Of a stretch of DNA of 64,000 bases, positions 44,256-50,946 are shown one piece after another. This stretch comes from Alloalcanivorax dieselolei B5 (GTDB taxonomy: Bacteria; Pseudomonadota; Gammaproteobacteria; Pseudomonadales; Alcanivoracaceae), in NCBI RefSeq assembly GCF_000300005.1, contig NC_018691.1, positions 1,178,001 to 1,242,000 of the forward strand, written 5' to 3'. Position numbers and translations under genes: made by a program. Under the pieces are notes generated by a model, which was not told where the DNA came from, made no database searches, and worked only from the letters and a program-made list of their open reading frames with translations. How positions within the stretch are numbered: the first letter of the stretch is position 1; each line of letters begins with the position of its first letter.

Positions 44256-44831
44256 TTAGCGCACCACGGTGTCGCTTTTGTTATCAGTCCCGGTTACACG
44301 TTCGGTCACATCGAACATGGTGTAGGACAGGGTCAGGGTGGTGATGTGCTTGGGCAATTCCGGATCCAGGTAAAAAATCATCGGCATTTCCTTCATTTCC
44401 CCCGCCGTCAGTGTCTGCTGATCAAAACAGAAGCACTGGGTCTTGTGCAGGTAGCGCGCCGCCTGCCCGGGAGTAATGGAGGGGATGCTCTGGGTGATGA
44501 TGTCGTGGTCCTTGGGATTGCTCGCGTAGAAGTTCACCAGCGTGATCTCGCCCGGATGCACGCGCACCCGGTGGGTTTTGGCGTAGAAGCTGCCGTTCAC
44601 GCCGGCCCCGTTCTGGGTAATGAACTCCACTGTCACGACCCGGTCTTCCACCACGGTTTCCGGCGATTGGGTCGCCGCGGTGTTGGATGTTTTGCCGTTC
44701 AGGCCGGTGATGTCACAGATGACGTTATAGAAAGGCACCATGGCGAAGGCGAAGCCGAACATCGCCACCGCCCAGATAAGGAGCTTCTTCAAAGTGCGGG
44801 CGTTGCGGGCCTGCAGATCGTCGTTGCTCAT
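44256..44831 (-). CDS. ctaG: Cytochrome c oxidase assembly protein CtaG/Cox11
   Basis: A 191-residue single-pass inner-membrane protein that inserts CuB into subunit I. The N-terminal helix is LLIWAVAMFGFAFAMVPFYNV, and the copper motif CFCF (Cys133, Cys135) is in KTQCFCFDQQTL. AGAGGGAGG precedes the ATG. It sits between ctaD and coxC, the conserved order. Confidence 0.95.
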   Translation of the reverse strand: MSNDDLQARNARTLKKLLIWAVAMFGFAFAMVPFYNVICDITGLNGKTSNTAATQSPETVVEDRVVTVEFITQNGAGVNGSFYAKTHRVRVHPGEITLVNFYASNPKDHDIITQSIPSITPGQAARYLHKTQCFCFDQQTLTAGEMKEMPMIFYLDPELPKHITTLTLSYTMFDVTERVTGTDNKSDTVVR

Positions 44832-44858
44832 GATGCCTCCCTCTCTCCGTCGGATCCG

Positions 44859-46463
44859 TTACTTCACCAGCGGCGGTGTGTCGAAGGTGTGGTAGGGCGC
44901 CGGAGACGGCACTTCCCATTCCAGACCTTCGGCGCCGTCCCAGGGCTTGGCTTCCGCCTTCTCGCCTTTCTTCAGCGCGCACTGCAGACACACAGCCAGG
45001 AAGAACAGCTGGGAAAGACCGAACCAGAACCCGCCGATGGAGATCCAGAAGTTGTAATCGGCGAATTGCAGAGCGTAGTCGGCATAGCGGCGCGGCATGC
45101 CAGCCAGGCCCACGAAGTGCATCGGGAAGAACAGCAGGTTCACGGAAATCAGAGAGTTCCAGAAATGCAGTTCACCCAGCACCTTGTTCGGCATCATGCC
45201 GGACCACTTCGGCAGCCAGTAGTAGGCGGCGGCGAACATGGTGAACACGGCGCCGGAGACCAATACGTAGTGGAAGTGCGCTACCACGAAATAGGTGTCG
45301 TGGTATTGGAAGTCCACCGGCGTGATCGCCAGCATCAGACCGGACAGGCCGCCGCAGGTGAACAGGATGACGAAGGTGATGGCCCACTTCATCGGCAGCT
45401 CGAAGGTCATGGAACCGCGCCACATGGTGGCCACCCAGTTGAACACCTTCACCCCGGTGGGCACCGAGATCAGCATGGTCATGTACATGAAGAACAGGGT
45501 GCCGGCCAGCGGCATGCCCACCGTGAACATATGGTGGGCCCAGACCACGAAGCTCAACAGCGCGATGGAGGCGGTGGCGTACACCATGGAGGCGTAACCG
45601 AACAGCTGCTTGCGCGCGAAAGTGGGGATGATCGCCGACACGATACCGAACGCCGGCAGGATCATGATGTACACCTCGGGATGTCCGAAGAACCAGAACA
45701 CGTGCTGGAACAGAACCGGGTCGCCACCGCCGGCGGCATCAAAGAAGCTGGTGCCGAAGTGACGGTCGGTGAGCATCATGGTGACGGCGCCGGCCAGTAC
45801 CGGCATCACCGCGATCAGCAGGAAGGCGGTGATCAGCCAGGTCCATACGAACAGCGGCATTTTCATCAGGGTCATGCCCGGTGCCCGCAGGTTGAACACC
45901 GTCACGATCACGTTGATGGCGCCCATGATGGAAGAGATCCCCATCATGTGAACCGAAAGGATGAACAGGTCGGTGGAGGCCGGGCCGTACTTGGTGGACA
46001 GCGGCGCGTAGAACGTCCAGCCGAAGTTCGGAGCGCTCGGGTTGCCATGGCCGAAGGCGCTCAACAGCACCGAGCTCAGCAGAATGGTGAACGCGAACGG
46101 CAGAATCCAGAACGACCAGTTATTCATACGCGGCAACGCCATGTCCGGCGCGCCGATCATCAACGGAATCAGCCAGTTGGCCAGACCCACGAAACCGGGC
46201 ATGACCGCGCCGAAGACCATGGTCAGACCATGGACGGTGGTCATCTGGTTAAAGAACTCCGGATCAACGAATTGCATCCCGGGCTCGATCAATTCGGCCC
46301 GAATGATCATCGCCATGAAACCGCCGGCCAGGAACATGGCAAAGCTGAACCACAGGTACAACGTACCGATGTCTTTGTGGTTGGTGCTGAACAGCCAGCG
46401 CTTCAGGCCGGTCGGGGCGTGGTGATGGTCGTGATCATCGTGTGCTGCGGCAACAGTACTCAT
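44859..46463 (-). CDS. ctaD: Cytochrome c oxidase subunit I
   Basis: A 534-residue, 12-helix catalytic subunit of an aa3/caa3-type oxidase. Heme and CuB ligands are visible: FFGHPEVYIMILPAFG (the His-Tyr pair), VVWAHHMFTVGM (the two CuB histidines) and HDTYFVVAHFHYVL (heme histidines). The N-terminus is His- and Asp-rich (AAAHDDHDHHHAPTG), which is unusual and may bind metal. GGGAGG precedes the ATG. Confidence 0.97.
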   Translation of the reverse strand: MSTVAAAHDDHDHHHAPTGLKRWLFSTNHKDIGTLYLWFSFAMFLAGGFMAMIIRAELIEPGMQFVDPEFFNQMTTVHGLTMVFGAVMPGFVGLANWLIPLMIGAPDMALPRMNNWSFWILPFAFTILLSSVLLSAFGHGNPSAPNFGWTFYAPLSTKYGPASTDLFILSVHMMGISSIMGAINVIVTVFNLRAPGMTLMKMPLFVWTWLITAFLLIAVMPVLAGAVTMMLTDRHFGTSFFDAAGGGDPVLFQHVFWFFGHPEVYIMILPAFGIVSAIIPTFARKQLFGYASMVYATASIALLSFVVWAHHMFTVGMPLAGTLFFMYMTMLISVPTGVKVFNWVATMWRGSMTFELPMKWAITFVILFTCGGLSGLMLAITPVDFQYHDTYFVVAHFHYVLVSGAVFTMFAAAYYWLPKWSGMMPNKVLGELHFWNSLISVNLLFFPMHFVGLAGMPRRYADYALQFADYNFWISIGGFWFGLSQLFFLAVCLQCALKKGEKAEAKPWDGAEGLEWEVPSPAPYHTFDTPPLVK

Positions 46464-46477
46464 CGCGGTCCCCTCCC

Positions 46478-47686
46478 TTACTCTTCTTCGTGGACATCTT
46501 CGGGTTGGATCAGATCGCCGGAGTCATTGCCCCAGGCGTTCCGCTCATAGGTAATCACCGCCGCGATGTCCTTGGGCGTCAATTGACCTTTGAAAGCCGG
46601 CATGGCATTGCGGCCTTCAAGCACGACATGAATATGCTCTTCGCGGTGCTCCGGTTTGATAGCGAAATCATCGCCCGCGAACGGCAGCCCAATGCCGCCT
46701 TCACCGTTTTGCCCGTGGCACAGCGCGCAATTGGAAGCGTATACCTTTTCGCCCACTTCCATGGCGGCATCCAGGCTTTCGAACGGCGTCAGGTCAGGCG
46801 CGGCGGCGGCTTCCTCTTTCTTCTGCGCCAGCCAGTCCTGGAATTCGTCCTGAGTCACCACGTTGACCATGATTGGCATGAACGCATGATTCTTGCCGCA
46901 CAGCTCGGCGCACTGACCATAGTAAGTGCCTTCCTCGCCCTCGGGAACCAGTGCCCAGGTTTCATTGACGAAGCCTGGGATGGCGTCCTTCTTGCCGCCA
47001 AAATCGGGGATCCAGAACGAGTGAATCACGTCATCGGAAGTGACCAGGAAACGAACCTTCTGGCCGGAGGGAATAACCAGCGGGTTATCCACTTCGAGCA
47101 TGTAGTTGTGATCCTTGTCTTGGGGCGGCGTGCCGACGCGGTCCTTGGCGGTGCCGTAAGGGAACAGGCCGCCGGAGAGCACCGGGTTCTCGTACTGTTC
47201 AGGCGGCGTGGCCAGGGAGGAGATAAAGGAAACGCCGACGTCGTTGTCGTCCTGGTAGGTGAGGTATTCGTAACCCCATCTCCAGCGATAACCGGTCACT
47301 TTGACGGTCAATTCGGAATCGGCGGTATCGTCCAGTTCAATCAGCACCCGGGTGGCGGGTACAGCCATGGCGATCAAGATGATAAAAGGAATGATCGTCC
47401 ACAGAACTTCCAGGAAAATATTTTCATGGAAGGTGGCTGGAGTTGGGTGTTTGGATCGGCGATGTCGAATCATCGAGATCAGGATCAGCCCGAAAACCAG
47501 CAGGCCGATAATGGATACGATCCACAACACGGTATTGTGCAAGCCGTGGACTTCCTGGGCGACGGCGGTCACCCCGGGTCGCAGGTTGTGGTCGGAACGT
47601 TCAGCCCAGTCGCTGGCCGTGGCCAACCCGCTGATCATCAGCGAGGTCAAGCCGACCGCCATGCGGTGGAACAGAGTTGACTGCAT
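46478..47686 (-). CDS. ctaC: Cytochrome c oxidase subunit II with fused cytochrome c domain (caa3-type)
   Basis: A 402-residue subunit with a signal, two helices and a periplasmic CuA domain. The CuA ligands are in IHSFWIPDFGGK and the sequence CAELCGKNHAFMPIM. The C-terminal ~90 residues carry a heme-c site, NCALCHGQNG, and a Met ligand in AMPAFKGQLT, so this is the caa3 form with a tethered electron donor. I start at 47686 (MQSTLFHRM) with GGGAGC seven bases upstream. It heads the oxidase operon. Confidence 0.96.
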   Translation of the reverse strand: MQSTLFHRMAVGLTSLMISGLATASDWAERSDHNLRPGVTAVAQEVHGLHNTVLWIVSIIGLLVFGLILISMIRHRRSKHPTPATFHENIFLEVLWTIIPFIILIAMAVPATRVLIELDDTADSELTVKVTGYRWRWGYEYLTYQDDNDVGVSFISSLATPPEQYENPVLSGGLFPYGTAKDRVGTPPQDKDHNYMLEVDNPLVIPSGQKVRFLVTSDDVIHSFWIPDFGGKKDAIPGFVNETWALVPEGEEGTYYGQCAELCGKNHAFMPIMVNVVTQDEFQDWLAQKKEEAAAAPDLTPFESLDAAMEVGEKVYASNCALCHGQNGEGGIGLPFAGDDFAIKPEHREEHIHVVLEGRNAMPAFKGQLTPKDIAAVITYERNAWGNDSGDLIQPEDVHEEE

Positions 47687-48109
47687 GCGTTTGCTCCCTG
47701 TTTTCCCCGGCAAGGTACCCCCCAGTAAGGAGTCCAAGCCCATTCTTCGCCTTCTAAGCCGTCACCGGCACCTGGAACCGGGCCCAGGCCATTTCTTGAG
47801 GATGCTGTGGAGCCGTTGCCGGATTCCAGGCCCAAAACGGGGCGGGGCAGACCAAAAAAGCGGCTGTCCAAACGTCTCGAGAAGGGGGAAACCCCAACCA
47901 AATCAACAAATTACCTGAATATGAGTGGTTTGGTTCGAATTTCCAGGGTGCGGCAAAATGCCCCACGGCATACGGCGGGTAACTCTAGACATTCAAGGGG
48001 GTAAAGTCCAGCCGGAATGCCGCATATCACGTGGCTTGGGGAGGGTGTGCCCGGGCCGATTTATGCTAGACTGCGCCCCCCGTTTCGACCCCTGCGCAGG
48101 GATTCAGGA
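47687..48109. other. Divergent intergenic region between ctaC and the DUF1820 gene
   Basis: About 420 bases with no gene I can support. It must hold the ctaC promoter on the minus strand and a promoter for the DUF1820 gene. TATGCT at 48062-48067 could be a -10, but no good -35 stands at the right distance. Confidence 0.4.
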
Positions 48110-48439
48110 ATGTCCAAAAGCCGTCAGATTTATAGGGTTATTTTCCTCAATCAGGGGCAGATCTATGAGATCTACGCTGCCCAGATTTATCAGAGCGAGC
48201 TCTACGGTTTCATCGAAGTAGAGGAATTTTTATTTGGCGAACGATCGCAAATGGTGGTGGATCCGTCCGAGGAACGACTGAAGAGCGAATTCGCCGGTGT
48301 CCAGCGCTCGTTCATTCCCATGCATGCCATCATCCGGGTGGATGAGGTGGAGAAGGAAGGGGTAGGTAAAATTACCGAGGCCACCGGCTCCAATGTGACC
48401 TCCTTCCCCATGCCGTTCGGGCCTGGCGGCAAGAAATAG
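48110..48439 (+). CDS. DUF1820-family small protein
   Basis: A 109-residue cytosolic protein with the DUF1820 pattern QIYRVIFLNQGQIYEIYA, then YQSELYGFIEVEEFLFGE, and the tail FPMPFGPGGKK. Function is unknown, but the family is widely conserved in gammaproteobacteria. The start at 48110 is preceded by AGGGATTCAGGA. It is followed by a terminator-like stem read on the other strand. Confidence 0.9.
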   Translation: MSKSRQIYRVIFLNQGQIYEIYAAQIYQSELYGFIEVEEFLFGERSQMVVDPSEERLKSEFAGVQRSFIPMHAIIRVDEVEKEGVGKITEATGSNVTSFPMPFGPGGKK

Positions 48440-48448
48440 CGGTCACAC

Positions 48449-48485
48449 AAAAAAAAGGCGCCGGCGGTTCGTTCCGCCAAGCGCC
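48449..48485 (-). terminator. Rho-independent terminator for the small secreted protein gene
   Basis: On the minus strand a two-part stem (GGCGC, then GGCGG, a 6-base loop, CCGCC and GCGCC) ends in eight T residues. It is about 90 bases downstream of the 59-residue gene and also blocks antisense reading into the DUF1820 gene. Confidence 0.75.
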
Positions 48486-48573
48486 CCGAGGGTTGCCTGA
48501 TTATCTACAAGGGAGAAACTGCACAAGATTAGTCAGTGCCGTTGACGGCAAGTTCCCGGTAAAGCGTCCAAAT

Positions 48574-48753
48574 TCAGATTTTTTTCTCTTCGCGTTCTCT
48601 GGCCGGCGTTTCGGTGGCCGAGGTGACGCCCGATTCCAGGGTTTCCACCGTCGGTGAGTCGATGTCGCTGCTCTCCACCCGGGCCAGGGTGGGTTGGGAC
48701 AGCCAGAGCGTGGCGGTGATCGCCAGCAAGCCTTGAATCGCTAATCTGGGCAT
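48574..48753 (-). CDS. Small secreted acidic protein (59 residues)
   Basis: A 59-residue precursor with a clear signal peptide (PRLAIQGLLAITATLWLSQ, cleaved near PTLA). That leaves a mature peptide of about 33 residues rich in Glu, Ser and Thr (VESSDIDSPTVETLESG) with a basic tail REREEKKI. AGGAG is five bases before the ATG at 48753, and it has its own terminator, so it looks like a real gene. No family is recognised. It is 89 bases downstream of the RcnB-like gene on the same strand. Confidence 0.7.
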   Translation of the reverse strand: MPRLAIQGLLAITATLWLSQPTLARVESSDIDSPTVETLESGVTSATETPAREREEKKI

Positions 48754-48842
48754 GGGAACTCCTGATTCTCCGTGTCGGTGGTTCCAAAGTCGCACTTTCA
48801 ATGTGACGCCGGAGAAGAGCAGGGGTTCCCTCCGTGGTTTCG

Positions 48843-49325
48843 TTAGCGGGTCAACTGGAAAATGTCGATGATGGTCTGGGTGGCGTCCAGGACACGAACC
48901 ACCTCATTGTCGATGACGTAGTCGGAATAGCCGTATCCACCGCGATAGCCGTCCCCGTAGTAGCTGTCGGGCAGGCGGTAGCCGAACCGGCGGAGATCAT
49001 CGGACAGGCGGTGGCCGGATTGCAGTTTCTTGCGCCATCCCGGCGGCAGTTCGCCGGTGCGGGCCAGCTTTTTGCGCAGTCCCGGTGGCAGATCCGAACC
49101 GGAGGGGTAGCGCTGATAAAAGCGGCCAAGCCGATCCCGCTCATCCCGGGAGAAGCGATAGTCGCGCCAATCACGGTCGTTATGGTATTCGATCCGCTTT
49201 TCCACTTTATGTGGTTTGCCGCTGTGCTTGTTGCCGTTTCCGGCCCAGGGGGGCGGATCCGCCTGCGCCGCGCCGGCGGCCAGCAGGGCGCCCACAGCCA
49301 GTGTCGTAATCAGTTTGCGGCCCAT
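48843..49325 (-). CDS. RcnB/CigR-like secreted protein
   Basis: A 160-residue periplasmic protein with a signal peptide (KLITTLAVGALLAAGAAQAD). Basic mid-regions follow (LPPGLRKKLARTGELPPGWRKK) and then the end LRRFGYRLPDSYYGDGYRGG. This pattern matches the RcnB/CigR group of small periplasmic proteins. AAGGAGG precedes the ATG at 49325. Some members affect nickel/cobalt homeostasis or virulence; no role is assigned here. Confidence 0.8.
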   Translation of the reverse strand: MGRKLITTLAVGALLAAGAAQADPPPWAGNGNKHSGKPHKVEKRIEYHNDRDWRDYRFSRDERDRLGRFYQRYPSGSDLPPGLRKKLARTGELPPGWRKKLQSGHRLSDDLRRFGYRLPDSYYGDGYRGGYGYSDYVIDNEVVRVLDATQTIIDIFQLTR

Positions 49326-49474
49326 GGTTGCGTCCTCCTTAAGGATTCTGTGCAATGCTCGTTCTCCCAATATAAGTGCGGCGGCTGGTTGAAACGGTGT
49401 GCCGGTGCCCGGGATTACGAGATTTTATCTTTGTCACGGTGTTATCACGCCGTTTGATATGACGGGAGAGGAAT

Positions 49475-50203
49475 ATGTCGGAAGTTGAAGTGCGGACCGT
49501 GTCCTATGAGGTGGACGGAGCCCCCTTCGAGGGGAGGTTGCTGTATCCGGCGGCGGGCAAGCCTGACCGGGCCCTGTTGATGGCGCCGAACTTTTACGGT
49601 GTCAGCGACGCCGCCGAGAAGCTGGCCCGGGAGCGGGTGGGAGAGCGCAATGTCATCCTGGTCCTGGATCCCTATGGCGTGGGCGTGCGTCCCGGCAACG
49701 CCGGAGAAGCGGCGGAGGCCATGGGCGCGATCCGCAACGACAATGCCGCCCTGCGTGCCCGGTTGCGGGTGGCACTGGCGGTGTTGCGCGAGGAAGCGGG
49801 CAAGCTGGGCGTGGCCGAGGACCGGCTGGCGGTGTTCGGTTTCTGTTTCGGTGGTGCCTGTGCTTTGGAACTGGCCCGCGACGGCGCCCGGATCCGGGCG
49901 GCGGCGTCGTTCCACGGCCTGCTGGAGACGCCGGAGCCGGCGCAAAGCGGCCCGATCCAGGGGCCGGTGCTGGTGATGAACGGTGCCGATGATCCCATGG
50001 TCAGCGCCGAAGCGATCGCCGCCTTCAAGGAAGAAATGGACAACGCCGGCGCTGACTGGACCTTTATCAACTACGGGGGCGCGGTGCACTCCTTCACCGA
50101 CCCCAACGCCAGCAATCCGGGCACCAGCGAGTACAACGCCAAAGTGGCGCGGCGTGCCTTTGCCGCCATGGACGACCTGTTCGACGAGGTGTTCGCCGAC
50201 TGA
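49475..50203 (+). CDS. Dienelactone hydrolase family protein
   Basis: A 242-residue alpha/beta hydrolase of the DLH type. The nucleophile is Cys in VFGFCFGGACALELA. The Asp is in MNGADDPMV and the catalytic His in YGGAVHSFTDPNAS. The opening VDGAPFEGRLLYPAAGK is typical. Family members open lactone rings in aromatic degradation or act as general carboxylesterases. GGGAGAGG precedes the ATG, and a REP element begins five bases after the stop. Confidence 0.9.
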   Translation: MSEVEVRTVSYEVDGAPFEGRLLYPAAGKPDRALLMAPNFYGVSDAAEKLARERVGERNVILVLDPYGVGVRPGNAGEAAEAMGAIRNDNAALRARLRVALAVLREEAGKLGVAEDRLAVFGFCFGGACALELARDGARIRAAASFHGLLETPEPAQSGPIQGPVLVMNGADDPMVSAEAIAAFKEEMDNAGADWTFINYGGAVHSFTDPNASNPGTSEYNAKVARRAFAAMDDLFDEVFAD

Positions 50204-50207
50204 GCCG

Positions 50208-50235
50208 CTGTGGGAAGCTGCCTTGGCAGCGAATC
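50208..50235. repeat. Single REP-like element, locus 2
   Basis: This copy has the same head (CTGTGGGAA), hairpin and tail (GAATC) as the REP pairs at 32052 and 62214. The hairpin stem is GCTGCC TT GGCAGC rather than GCTTGC/GCAAGC. Both strands of the stem changed together, so pairing is kept. Unlike the others it has no inverted partner nearby. Confidence 0.75.
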
Positions 50236-50279
50236 AACGTGTAAGCAGGGCTTGACCCACAACGGTGGGGCAGCGGTGG

Positions 50280-50930
50280 TCAGTCGAGCACGCTATGCAG
50301 GAACGCGGCGATGTCCTGGATCTCTTCCAGACACACCGCGTGTTCCATGGGGTAGGTCTTGTAGTCCGTGGAGTAGCCTTTGGCGCTCAGCGTCTCCGCC
50401 GCCCGGCGGCCTCCTTCCTCGGGTACCACGGGGTCGAAAGTGCCGTGGGCGACGAAGATCGGCAGAGCCTGGTTGGCATCGCTGAACTGGATGCTGTCGG
50501 CGGTGGCGAAGTAGGTGGACAAGGTCATCAGGCCGGCCAGCCTTGCCGGATGGCGCAGAGCCACCTCATAGGCCACCGCGCCGCCCTGGGAAAAGCCGGC
50601 GACAACAATGCGTTCGGTGGGAATGCCGCGCTCGATTTCACGCGCGATCAGGGCGTCGATTTGCGCCGCCGAGCGACGGATACCGTCCTCGTCGATCGGC
50701 CCGCCGCCGCCCAGACTGATGATGTCGTACCAGGCCGGCATGACCATGCCGCCGTTGACGGTCACCGGAATTTGCGGCGCGTGCGGAAACACGAAACGGG
50801 TGCTCTTGCGTGCCAGCTCCGGCACCACCGGTTCGAAATCATGGCCGCTGGCGCCCAGGCCATGCAGCCAGATCACGCTGGTTTCGGCGGGCTGCGGCGG
50901 TTCGATTTCCACGCAGGGCAGATAGCTCAT
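50280..50930 (-). CDS. Carboxylesterase / phospholipase-type alpha/beta hydrolase
   Basis: A 216-residue serine hydrolase of the carboxylesterase/phospholipase (EstB-like) group. The triad reads Ser in VAGFSQGGAVAYEVAL, Asp in HGTFDPVVPEEGG and His in PMEHAVCLEEI. The oxyanion loop is WLHGLGASGHDF. I start at 50930 (MSYLPCVEIEP) with AAGGAG seven bases upstream; the longer frame would overlap the end of rapA. It may act on short acyl esters. Confidence 0.92.
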   Translation of the reverse strand: MSYLPCVEIEPPQPAETSVIWLHGLGASGHDFEPVVPELARKSTRFVFPHAPQIPVTVNGGMVMPAWYDIISLGGGGPIDEDGIRRSAAQIDALIAREIERGIPTERIVVAGFSQGGAVAYEVALRHPARLAGLMTLSTYFATADSIQFSDANQALPIFVAHGTFDPVVPEEGGRRAAETLSAKGYSTDYKTYPMEHAVCLEEIQDIAAFLHSVLD

Positions 50931-50946
50931 TCCGGCACTCCTTAAC

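Noticed and set aside
44346-46550. A 734-residue plus-strand open frame rich in His, Gln and Arg
   Set aside because: It lies antisense to ctaG and ctaD. Its composition is what GC-rich coding DNA gives when read backwards.
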